From contig OY744461.1 of assembly GCA_963556145.1 (NCBI GenBank), positions 1,922,001 to 1,986,000 on the forward strand: a stretch of 64,000 nucleotides of DNA, read 5' to 3'. Of this stretch, positions 54,510 to 64,000 are shown piece after piece (the first letter of the stretch is position 1; the number at the start of each line of letters is the position of its first letter). This stretch comes from Hygrocybe punicea (lineage: Eukaryota; Basidiomycota; Agaricomycetes; Agaricales; Hygrophoraceae). Under the pieces are notes generated by a model. It was not told the DNA's origin. It was given only the letters and a program-made list of their open reading frames with translations, and searched no databases. The translations under genes and the position numbers were made by a program.

Positions 54510-54790
54510 ACATTGCCCTCAATTTCGACCAATATGTGATCACTCGTCGTCAAATGGCAATGGACCTTCCCATAAGTACTTTTGAAACCATTCAACATCT
54601 CACCCAATACAGGCGACCTTTGTATGTGTCCTTACTTGTCCTTTGTGTGCCCACATTCATTCTAATATTCTAATATTAGATGGGTCACACAACTGTCTGG
54701 GTCAGAACCCGATGAAATTGTCTGCTTCGCCTCCCTGAAGCTATTCTCTACTTATAAGATGAAAATAGTGTGTTTATTGCAATTCTGAGA
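54510..54790 (+). pseudogene. Exon fragments of an unrecognised gene
   Basis: FDQYVITRRQMAMDLPISTF..YRRPL joins, across an intron of about 57 bp with a GTATGT donor ending at ATTAG, to WVTQLSGSEPDEIVCFASLKLFS. The splice keeps the frame. The RPLW block followed by a CFASLKL-type helix resembles a multi-copy basidiomycete protein family often seen near transposons, but I cannot name it. Flanking sequence to 55464 is low-complexity (GATGATGACAATG) and non-coding. Confidence 0.4.
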
Positions 54791-55464
54791 CGTAACTACA
54801 TTTGGCTGTGACTGTATGTCAGCTGATGTTGAGCTCTTTAGCCTTATAAGGAATAACTACATGACTCGGAAATTTACAAAGGTCTGAGTGCAAATAGAAA
54901 CTGAGTTCATCAACATTATCTTCTTCCTCTCTTTTTTTAGAGGCAGTGGTAGGTTTTGACTATATGCCACAGATGGCAGGGTATCCTCATCCTTCTCTAT
55001 TACACTTTGTCTTCTTCACTCAGTTGGGGAAGGCAGATGTGAATGTGTCATATATGATGGTGGTGTTCATGGCCCACATCCACACTGAGGACAACCAATC
55101 ATCTTGGACAGGAACCCCATATAGTGGAGAAGGTGACAATGCATCCAAGATGATGATGACATGGCCAAGAAAATGATGATGACATCCAGGACAATGATGA
55201 TGATGACAATAACAACAACAACAACATGTCAGGGCCAGCAAGGAGGAGGAGTCAAACACCTTGTGAGTGAACACTGCAAAGTCAATTGATGATGGTGCAA
55301 TCCATGTGAGGTGAATTCAAGGTTGACACCCTTGGGTGACCTGAGACATACCATCTCATTGGAGAACCAGAATGGTGAGTCATTGGTGACCACATTAGAC
55401 ACATAAGCATCACCACCTCTCCATTTTGCCTTGTGAATACATGCCATCATGCCAATTGATGGAC

Positions 55465-57910
55465 TGTGACATTTTACAACTCCACAACTCTGATTCCAAC
55501 TCTGTTGCCCACCATGACGATTCCACTTTACCACATTTTCCTTTTTTGTTCCCCTTTGCCTTCTGTCTTCTTTTGGACATTGTTGTTTATTCTTGTTCTT
55601 GTCACAGGGTGCACAGTAGCATACCATGTCACGCAGTATCTTGAAAGTACTTGACAAGTATACTAAATATCATTACCATAACATTCAACATGGTATTGTA
55701 ACAGTATTCAGACATAAACTACAATACTTGTGCTCACATTCATCTGAAGGTATGAAGGCAAATGAGACTTATACCTTTTCAATAACATCAAGCCTTTTGT
55801 TTCACTACTTTTACTGTATTTACAGCAAAGTACTGTATAGTTTGGATAGAATACTTGCAGCCTAAGATGAATCAAAGTATTAAACCAGTAAGGAAGTTGG
55901 GCCACTTTTACTATTAGGATACCTTTTGAATCCTATCAAGATACAGTATGAAATAGTATAGTACTGTTGCCATATTGTGGATTTAAGATACTGTGTCAAT
56001 ACTTTTAAGATACTTTTATTATAATAAAAGTACTGAAACAGTATCTTAAAAGTATTGACACAGTATCTGAAATCCACAATATGGCAACAGTACTATACTA
56101 TTTCACACTGTATCTTGAAAGGATTCAAAAGGTATCCTAGTAGTGAAAGTGGCACAACTTTCTTACTAGTTTAATACTTTGATTCATCTTAGGCTGCAAG
56201 TATTCTATCTGAACTATACAGTACTTTGCTGTAGATACAGTAAAAGTAGTGAAACAAAAGGCTTGATGTTATTGAAAAGGTATAAGTCTCATTTGCCTTC
56301 ATACCTTCAGATGAATTTGGGCACAAGTATTGTAGTTTATGTCTGAATACTGTTACAATACCATGTTGAATGTTATGGTAATGATATTTAGTATACTTGT
56401 CAAGTACTTTCAAGATACTGTGTGACATGGTATGCTACTGCGCACCCTGTGTGTTCCCTTTTTATCCTTTCTTCTAATCCAGACCAACCATGGACATATC
56501 CCACATGACCTTGCTGTACCTGAATAGTCTCCTTGCCGATGGACATCATCACCATTGTCTTTTTCCTTGTCCTGACATATTGTTTACTTCATCCCATGAC
56601 AAACCGATACACAATGGCTGTACTCCCAACACAGCTAATTACCATAATCATCATTGGCAGCATTGCCATCACTTTCCTTATTGGTTTTCACCTTGTTATG
56701 ATGTATCTTTGGCATTGGTACTGAAACCCTTCTGCCATCAATACTTCCAACTTCCACCTCAACAATATCTCACCACATAATTGACAATTGCCATACCTGG
56801 ATATTTGGTTTCCACTTTCGTATTCCATGCCTACCATTATCCTCCCTGATGATCCAATGACATTCCTCACCTACATGCATGCCCTGAACAATCCTTGATC
56901 ACAAGACATTTCACTGTTCCCTCCAATCCAACCATCGCCGAAGCATATACCTCCAGACTTCAACCACAGACCATACAACTTCCCAATACAGTGAACCGAC
57001 TCCTATTGTGTATGGTTCACATGACATCGCTTCAATGCAGCACCTGACATCTTGTTCCCATGCTTGTCACTCGTGCCATGACTCGAAACCTGGACCCACA
57101 TTCATTCATCCTTTTCCATCTATAACCTTGATACCTCCCACATTCATTTACAACAATACCCTTTCTTGGATGAATACCAACATCAGGTGGACCACATTGT
57201 TCCACAGACAGGACAAGACATTGCCCCTCGATATGTCATTGACACAGACATTGTCATCCGGTACAGCTTATGCTGTTCACATGTCTGACCTCGACTAGCT
57301 GACTGTCTTAGTTGGTTTTTCCTCCATACATGCCTTTGTTTTCTTTCATACCAACCTTGCCGCTATATCCACACTACCTCAAGACACTCCCTTCACCAAT
57401 CCCACACTGGACAATGCCTATCTCCAACCCAACCGTGCAATGCATTTGCCAGACTGCACACTTTCCCATTATAGCAAGTGTAGACCCCGAATTGGCAATT
57501 CTGCATGTCACATGATCTGATGACAAATTATCCGAGTCATCCAGACCTCTCCTATTCCTCAATGACACCTGGGCCTCCAGTTGGATTGTGAGAACATCGA
57601 CATGAGGACGCCTCATGTGCGCCTCATGGTGAACACATGGTATAGTTGGACATGTTGTAGCTTCATGGTTGTATTCCCATTTACCTCCCCTCAAGACCAG
57701 TCACTATATCTACTGTTCTTGTTGTTGGTTTGGACTTTTTCTTCTTTTCCTTTCCTTACATTTAGTCTGGTTCTTGGGGCAGACCCCCATGTCTTGGGTA
57801 ACCCCCACAGCTTGCAATGACATTAGACCATGACCCCCCTCTTAGTAGTGTTGTCTTAGTTGTAAGCAACAATGAAAACTGCTGTCCTCTCCTCTGGAAT
57901 GCGATCCCTA
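55465..57910 (+). mobile_element. LTR-A copy 4, interrupted (right arm of inverted duplication)
   Basis: LTR-A is present in reverse orientation to copies 1-3. It starts TGTGACATTTTACAACTCC at 55465 and is interrupted by the 849-bp foldback (55603-56451). It carries the same repeat-B junction (CCCTAGTTAACTAGGAAATATAC, about 57905-57925) as copy 3. It is nearly identical to copy 3 over roughly 2 kb, with the same truncated ORFs in mirror image, so the two were made by one inverted duplication. Confidence 0.78.
55603..56451. mobile_element. 849-bp perfect foldback element, CAC-ended
   Basis: It starts CACAGGGTGCACAGTAGC and ends with the complement, GCACCCTGTG. A 3-bp duplication TGT lies at 55600-55602 and 56452-56454, and the empty site is seen in copy 3 near 48520. 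The whole element is palindromic, with two arms of about 420 bp and a centre at TTATTATAATAA near 56025. No ORF is needed or seen. The 3-bp duplication and CAC ends suggest a CACTA/CMC relative. Confidence 0.88.
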
Positions 57911-59030
57911 GTTAACTAGGAAATATACATTATGAGTTCTTTTAATTTATTAAAAGACTTGTTCTTTATTAGACCTGGATCAGTGAGGCCTCATAATTAA
58001 TTGATTAATGTTCATGTATCGCCTATAGAAAAAAAAATTCTGTACAAGAGATATGATTCTACTTCTTCTACTAGAAAATCAGATACAGTTGGGGCCATGT
58101 CTGGACAAGCTTACATAAGCATCCAAATATGTGTTACCTCAGACACAACAAATTACTTTGCAATTATATTCAAAATATTTATAAAGGCTTCAATTCTTAT
58201 CAGAATCAGCTGAAAATTGAACTGCTGACTAATATAACTGTTTTGGGCAAGGTGTGACAGTCACATGTGACCAGTCTCACCATATAAGGTAATTTTACAT
58301 CATACATGCTAAATTTTGAGCTGATCATACCAGTCATTGTCATATTTGACCACTATTACTAAATACAGAAATATCACCCATATAAGCAGAAATGGGCTAA
58401 GGTACTGATATTTCTACTTAAAACACAAAATTCATTGTGATAATGCTGTATACATATATTATCCTATATGCTAATTGTATATTTCATGCAAAATCACTTA
58501 TTGATATTAGTAACAATTGTACAAATAAAAATCTAATGACAAAAAGGACTTCATTTATAACATATGCAACATTGGCTCCCTCAAACAGCAGAGCTGTCTT
58601 CATATTGTCATCTGTTGTACAGCATTCTAGGTCATAGGGAAGTAGAGTTGAGCAAATATAAGTCAATTGTTATCATTTGTATTTGACAATTGACCTGTTG
58701 CTCCCTGAACATTTCTTTTATGGCTGAGAATATTGTATCATGATGCAGCACAGAAGAGATGACAGTAAGAGAAGAGGTTGATAAAGACTCAAGATACTCT
58801 ATGTAGTATTAGTTTTAGTCTAATTTATCTGTTGCAGAGGTGGGAGGTAGGCTTATAGAAGAATATGAAATATACAATATATGCTATATGTCTTATACCA
58901 GATGTAACTTGCTTCATGCAAGTTAATGTTATTGCATACTTCATCATAGGAGTAGTCAGGGGGAAAAAAGAACTCATTCATGCCATGCACAGCACTGGCC
59001 TACTAAACAAGTTTCAAAGATTTCGGACTT
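57911..59030 (+). repeat. Repeat B, copy with left end and interior
   Basis: From the left end GAGTTCTTTTAATTTATT (57939) through CATCCAAATATGTGTTACC, the interior (58300-58990) matches 39590-39779 plus 40386-40930 without the solo LTR, giving the empty site for that insertion. It ends near ACAAGTTTCAAAG without the right inverted terminus. No gene. Confidence 0.7.
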
Positions 59031-59844
59031 TTAAATTTGGAATTGTCTGGATACTGTAGTATGAAGCTCTATGTTCATGCAAGCTATAGTTTCAGTTAGT
59101 TTTGAGGGTATAGGAAGGAGCATACAATTACAGAATAGCAATATTATTTTTTGGGAGAAAAAACACGGAGGTGTTTTTCCAAACCCGAAACTGAAGTCCG
59201 GACCTAATCAAAAGGAGTCTTATGAGCTGCAAGGGTAGGCAGGCCAAGCAGTGGATTGAGAGCAGGATTTTGATCAGGAAGCAAATGATGCGTCAAGTTG
59301 ATTGGATGGGAATACTTGCAATGAAGACGAGAACTGCTAAGGGAGTAGTGGGTGGGTTGAATGTAAACTGGCAGAGTATGGGGAGGTTGGATCAAAGGTA
59401 GTGGGTGGGTAGGAGAAAGCAAAAGGATATTGGGACTGCAATGAACAGAGGGAGACATCTTGGGGAGCTGCGGCGAGTGAGGGTACAGAGCTGAGAAGCT
59501 TCAAACCTCAACTCACCTAATTCGTGCATAGACCTAATTTTAATTTACAACAGGGGGTTTCACACATTCCCAACTTGGCCTCAACTCGTTCTCCAACTCA
59601 TGCCTCAACTCTGCCCCAACTCATCAAGTTGTCAACTTCCCAATTAGGAAATTTGGTCGAGTTGAAGTTGAAGTTAGGGCATTTTGAAGTTGGGCTTTGA
59701 AATAGTGCTCCCGACCACAACTCCATTTTCCAACTTGTCCCCCAACTTGCTGCCTCAACTTGATACCCCAACTCACCGCTTTGGGACCAGCTTCAGCTAA
59801 GTATTCGGACCCTCCTATAGAGCATAAGAAACCCCCCTCCAACC
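59031..59844. other. Non-coding stretch, CAACTT-rich
   Basis: 59550-59780 contains many CAACTT/CAACTC and complementary AAGTTG motifs that can fold. GGGGGTTTC at 59554 and GAAACCCCCC near 59830 form a weak inverted pair, possibly a decayed MITE. A minus-strand Ser/Pro/His-rich ORF (59204-59458) has no recognised domain. Nothing else is seen. Confidence 0.35.
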
Positions 59845-60692
59845 ATGCCACCATGCAAAAGTCATGCCAAGCCCAAGTTGCCACCTGTCCAGGCTGAAGA
59901 AATCAACGACAACAAGCCTGTCTCACTTCTTCCACCTCCGCAACCTCTGCCCAAATGCCAATGTGCCCTGGACATCCAGTGGGTGAAAAACCCTGACTGA
60001 ATGCACACTCTCCTCGAGTACCTCACCAACCATGTTGCATTCCACATCAAGTTATTTTCTGATTTGACATCAGATGCAGCAAGGGAAGGCTGCCCAAAGC
60101 TTACAGTGAAGGATGGCAAGGCTCAGCAATATGCTGTCCTTGCAAAGCATATCTTTGCCCAGTAAAAGCATGTTATATTGCCAACACCCTGGCAGATACG
60201 GCATTGCAGTAGAAACATGCCTCCAATGGTCTGTTTTTATATATATGCATCTACTAATGCATCACAGCTGACTGTCATGTAGTCTCAAAGCCGAGTACAT
60301 CGGCTACCTCAAGTTGCTTGGAAGCACAGGTGCAGGCCTCAATCCTGATGATATCACCCCAGGGAGCCAAATCGCAAACATAATTGGTATGTATTCTCTA
60401 CTATTCCTTTTATTCTCTAACAAATCATGCCATACAGCTGGTATTCACTCTGATTGGCCTTGGTGGGATGACCTGCATAGCTTTTGGTGTGAATTGCCAA
60501 ACTACAACCCTCAAGGTGTGCAATCATCAGAACAGGGGGTAGAGCATGCTTTGGATGCAGCAGCCCTCTTTGTTTCACCCCTTGATGATGATGAAGCAGC
60601 AGGGGACAAGAATGCCGAAGGAGATGGGGATGAGGCAAGTGAGTTGGAATCTAGAGGAGGATCAGAGGTTGGCAACGAGGAAGCTATACCGG
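59845..60692 (+). pseudogene. Myb/SANT-like gene fragment, truncated by an LTR element
   Basis: Exon 1 from ATG 59845 (MPPCKSHAKPKLPP..) contains QWVKNPD-(TGA)-MHTLLEYLTNHVAFHIKLFSD and ends near 60163. A later exon reads LKAEYIGYLKLLGSTGAGLN..DITPGSQIANIIG, then an intron (GTATGT..CATACAG, about 60384-60438), then DWPWWDDLHSFWCELPNYNPQGV and an acidic tail. The W-containing helical start plus the late WPWWD..LHxFW block is a layout known from basidiomycete Myb/SANT-like proteins linked to DNA transposons. The TGA at 59998 replaces a likely Arg CGA. The 3' end is cut at 60693 by an LTR. Confidence 0.55.
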
Positions 60693-60843
60693 TGGACTAG
60701 TGGATTGTGGCCACTAGTCCAGTGATCATGTGACCTTCCCACGGTTCGAGCCAGTAGATAGCCCTGTTTGGTAGTCAGTAGAGATTCAGATTTAGCTTTA
60801 GCCTCAGAGCCTAGTGATAGCTCGAGAACTCTCTTCGTGTCCA
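60693..60843 (+). repeat. Retro-4 5' LTR
   Basis: 151 bp, TGGACTAGTGG..TCGTGTCCA, followed by TCGTGGTGATGAGAGCGCGA, the same leader as Retro-2 and Retro-3. The left flank is CCGG; the bases after the LTR do not repeat it, so this is not a solo LTR. No second LTR is visible to 64000. Confidence 0.65.
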
Positions 60844-61077
60844 TCGTGGTGATGAGAGCGCGATTTGAGCTTTAACATGCTGACTTAGTCTTTTTTCTCA
60901 AGTGCTTGCATCTTTCTTGGCATCTCTGAGTCTCTGCGTCTTCGAGTTTTTGTGTCTTTGCATTTTGCATCCTGCGTCTCTGTATTTTGCATCCTGTGTG
61001 TCTGCATTTTGCATTTTACACTCTTTATTCTCATGTTTTACATTTGCATCACACTTCTCTTGATTTTCGCAATCCAC

Positions 61078-62127
61078 ATGCCTGGCCTGAGCAACAAAAA
61101 AGCACCCGCAAAGAAAAAGAAAGCAGTGTCCCACACCAAGTCCACTCCAGCTATTAATAACATCGCTAGCTCCAGTGAATCGCCTACTACAAGCAAATAT
61201 ACTGAAGAATATAAGCAAAATGTCAGCAAAGTGGCCATCAACAAATTTATCATAACAGAAGACAAAATACTCATGCTTGCCAAGTTCGTTTATGTTGCAT
61301 TTGGTCTAGGATGGCTCACGGCAGATGCAAAGTCAACAGAAGACGCTGAAAGGGTAGCAGAAAGTCGGCGAAATGCATATGAAGCGGGCAGGAAAGATGG
61401 CTATTCACAAGGATATGAAGAAGGGTTTGAAATGGGTCAAGAGTTGGGCTATCAGGATGCGTGCGATCAAGGGTTTTTAATGGAGAATGCTTACCACCCA
61501 CAGCCTCCCAGTACCTCCACGTCGACCCAAACAGCTCCGTCCACCTGCATATCCGCGTCAACGCAGACTGACGCAACTCAACTTACTCAAGCAACATCAT
61601 CCTGTGCCTGTATAGCAACCCAGACGGTGCCCATCCATGCATCTGCATAAATGCAAACATCACCTGCCAACAGCATCTCCATGTCAACCCAAACAGCACA
61701 CGCCTACACTGCTACAAGCATACAGACAATGCCGTCCATCAGCTCAGCCTCAGCCAGAACCCCAGCTCACCTGCTCACACCGAAAATGACACACCACACA
61801 TCGACCCAGACAGAACCATCCACCCATGCATCCATGTCAACGACGCCGCAAGTCTACATATCACTGGCCCCCACCTGTGCCCCCACAGCAAAAATGACAT
61901 GCCACGCATCAAAGTCAGCCAAAATGAGCACACATGCCCTTGTGTTCGCGTCAGTACAAACGGACAAGCCACAAACGCATTCACCAGCACCCAGCACACA
62001 TAAGAATGCTCACATGGCCGCACGCTGTTTTGCGTGGGAAGTGTTTGAACAAATCCACACCAAGGGTTTCCGGAGTGCGTCATTGATCGGGAAATTACCT
62101 TGTTGTCCTTTGGGATCAAGGATTTAG
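61078..62127 (+). pseudogene. Retro-4 gag-like ORF with STQT repeats
   Basis: MPGLSNKKAPAKKKKAVSHT opens a frame that continues past a TAA at 61648-61650 (IHASA-stop-MQTSPAN, CAA would give Gln) to 62127. It has a Lys-rich start, a helix-forming part (YVAFGLGWLTADAKSTEDAE), a Gly-periodic segment (GRKDGYSQGYEEGFEMGQ) and a long Thr/Ser/Ala region with recurring STQT. Position right after the leader suggests a gag or structural ORF of a non-autonomous LTR element. No zinc knuckle, protease or RT is present. An ATG further upstream (60952 frame) is possible but its sequence is a TTTTGCATCCTG simple repeat. Confidence 0.5.
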
Positions 62128-62960
62128 CTCTTTAATAACTCTGGGTTATTCCTGTTGGGTGGTTGGGTTGTGGTGTGAATCCTATCAAAGGTTAGCTTTG
62201 AGGGATACAACAAATACTTGACAATAATATAAGTCAGATGTATGACTTATAGAGGATGAGTGAACAGTGAGGTCTTCCCTACTGAAGGTAAAGACTTTGA
62301 GTGACAAGAGGTATGCAAGAGTATAAGCAGATAATAACTCAAGCAAGTATGAACAGTGTAAGATGAACGAGTGTACAACAGTCAAGTATACAAGTAGCAA
62401 GTATACAATGAGCAGAGGTACAACAGAGATGAGCGATAGATTATGGACAATGGGTGGTAGACGATGGGCGATGGGCGATGTAACAGTAGATGTCAGACAA
62501 AAGGGAGGTGTGACAAAATACTATGTACAGAATGAATGAACTGAACAATAGGCAAGTAGAATTGATAATCAAGATATTGGACTTTATTCCGAAGCTTCAA
62601 ACGCACATTGGCTACTAGTGCAGAATAAAGTACTGGGATATCTTTGGTGATGATCAATAGAACTTGAAAGAAATTGAATGTGACTGTACTATGTGACAGA
62701 ACACAAAGAATATGTATCAAACAAGTAATAAGGGAGTATCAATATATCTGAGATTGATATCCTTAAACAAATGAATGATGACCTGAACTGCAATTGGTAT
62801 TTGGGTACCAGCTACTACCAAAGTAGGTAATACAAACAAATACAGAGGGGTGAATCAGAATCTGGGAGAGGGACTGTCCTGTGACTGGGCCTGTCAGATT
62901 AGGTGACTGAGCCATCTCCAGCAGAAACTGGGCTCTATATATACCTATTCTACAGCAGGA
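62128..62960. other. Non-coding stretch after the STQT ORF
   Basis: Degenerate short repeats occur (AAGTATACAA, GATGGGCGATG and CAAGTAGA variants). No ORF with coding character, no LTR terminus and no structural RNA are seen. Confidence 0.35.
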
Positions 62961-62967
62961 GTCATAC

Positions 62968-63316
62968 TGAGTCATAGAATGGTATATCAAATGGAGAGCA
63001 TAGGATATGATTCATAGGGAGTCATATAGAGGAGAGGCATAGGTTTATGACTCATAAGGAGTCATAATGATGAAAGGCATGGGGGGTTATGACTCATAAG
63101 GAGTCATAAGAAAGGAAGGCATGGGTTTGTGACTCATACAGAGTCAATTAATGAGTCACATAGGTATTATAATCAAAGGAGGGGGCATAATGAGTCAGAA
63201 ATAGTCAAAATTAGTCATAGGTGGTCATAATGAGTCATGGGGGGTCATGAATATGTCATAAGGGTCATAATTTGTCATGGATAGACCAATGAGTCACATT
63301 TGATGGGAGTGAGTCA
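62968..63316. promoter_or_regulatory. Cluster of nine TGASTCA sites
   Basis: Perfect TGA(C/G)TCA heptamers start at 62968, 63048, 63090, 63130, 63152, 63191, 63231, 63290 and 63310, mixed with many GAGTCAT/GGTCATAA variants. TGASTCA is the binding site of fungal Gcn4-type bZIP activators. The array may instead be a decayed minisatellite whose unit happens to contain the motif. No adjacent gene is identified inside the window. Confidence 0.45.
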
Positions 63317-63616
63317 TGTTGCTGGTCTAATCTTGGGTGTGTGAATCAAAGGCAAGGGCTGTGCCAGGGTGTGCTTCTAGAATCATCTTCCTGAGGCTGT
63401 GCTTCTTGATCAATTGATGCCATGCCATGTGTGTATCCTTATCAGTTAAGAAAAAGATAAGATCTGGGCTGGGCTGTATTTGATCAATTGATGTGAAATA
63501 TGATGTGCTTCTTGATCAGGGGATGATGGGTGGCATGTGTTATCTCTATGATTGGAGATAAGGATGTGGCTGTGCTTCTTGTGCTTCTTTGGCCTCTGAT
63601 AAGATGTTTTGGGGGC

Positions 63617-63825
63617 CTTATCAGTTAAGATAAGGGTATTCCTTCATTTCCTCTGCATAGATAAGGGTTTTCTTGTATGTCCCTTCTGTAGATAAGGGTT
63701 TCCTTGCATGTCCCTTGTTTAGATAAGGGTTTCATATATGTCCTATGTGCAGATAAGGATTTCCTGTGTGTCCTATATGCAGATAAGGGTATTCCTTTCT
63801 ACTCCATATGCAGATGGGGGCATTC
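63617..63825. repeat. GATAAGG minisatellite
   Basis: Six to seven units of about 30-36 bp share AGATAAGGGTTTCC then TTGCATGTCCCT-like text. Additional GATAAG words occur upstream (63457, 63556, 63598). HGATAR is the recognition word of fungal GATA factors, but a functional role is not shown. Confidence 0.6.
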
Positions 63826-64000
63826 CAGTATGAATGGTCCTTGTAATGTGATGTGTGCTGTAGGGATGGTGACTAGTGACAGCATATTACTATGTTTTGA
63901 TCCGAATCCTGTTTGGATCATGACAACGCGCACACAGAAATGCATCTCAAGAAGCCCCAGCACACCCACCCTTATCAAAAATGACCCCCGCTGCACCTAG

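Noticed and set aside
59550..59838. Possible MITE with GGGGGTTTC / GAAACCCCC ends
   Set aside because: Terminal match is short and purine-biased, no convincing target duplication, and internal complementarity comes from CAACTT repeats.

Overview
The window looks like genome sequence of a filamentous basidiomycete, most likely an Agaricomycete. The evidence is spliceosomal introns of about 48-60 bp with GT..AG borders, fungal-type hAT, PIF/Harbinger and Ty3/gypsy proteins, a DUF6818-like Myb protein and a fungal flavin monooxygenase. No rRNA, tRNA, CRISPR array or bacterial-style operon was seen. Apart from the monooxygenase at the left edge, nearly everything recognisable is transposable-element DNA, much of it nested. 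All calls come from reading the sequence; no database search was run.

Layout. 1-1075: 5' part of a flavin-containing monooxygenase gene (minus strand). 1282-1843: palindromic TA-flanked MITE. 2488-37775: one hAT transposon of roughly 6.5 kb swollen to 35 kb by insertions. Its transposase (minus) is split between 33741-35903 and 7073-8271. Inside the hAT are two solo LTRs of about 1.66 kb (2547-4206 and 5232-6892, each with a 5-bp target duplication) and a Ty3/gypsy element, Retro-1 (8276-33719, 795-bp LTRs, minus orientation). Inside Retro-1 are a 7.0-kb giant foldback element (13519-20544), a complete plus-strand Ty3/gypsy element, Retro-2 (23075-29668), and a non-autonomous LTR element, Retro-3 (30909-32909). 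Each level is supported by target-site duplications, and at most junctions the host reading frame rejoins when the insert is removed. The hAT itself sits in an AT-rich interspersed repeat, called repeat B here.

37784-42935: repeat B copies, one holding a 606-bp solo LTR. 42936-58200: a large inverted duplication of an LTR carrying a repeat-B insert. Its left arm is interrupted by a 3.8-kb satellite-bearing insertion and its right arm by an 849-bp perfect foldback. Between the arms lies a ubiquitin-protease-like gene fragment cut by a complete PIF/Harbinger transposon (49130-53986), whose transposase is in turn cut by a 371-bp hAT-type MITE with the same 11-bp termini as the big hAT. 59845-64000: a Myb/SANT-like gene fragment truncated by an LTR element with an STQT-repeat ORF, then regulatory-looking repeats (TGASTCA cluster, GATAAGG minisatellite).

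A common decay signature runs through the elements. Most in-frame stops are TGA where Arg (CGA) is expected, and 6 of the 7 differences I found between the two Retro-1 LTRs are CpG transitions. This points to methylation-linked C-to-T decay. The least explained items are the giant foldback with paired diverged genes in its centre, the antisense zinc-cluster gene inside Retro-1, and the third ORF of the Harbinger element.
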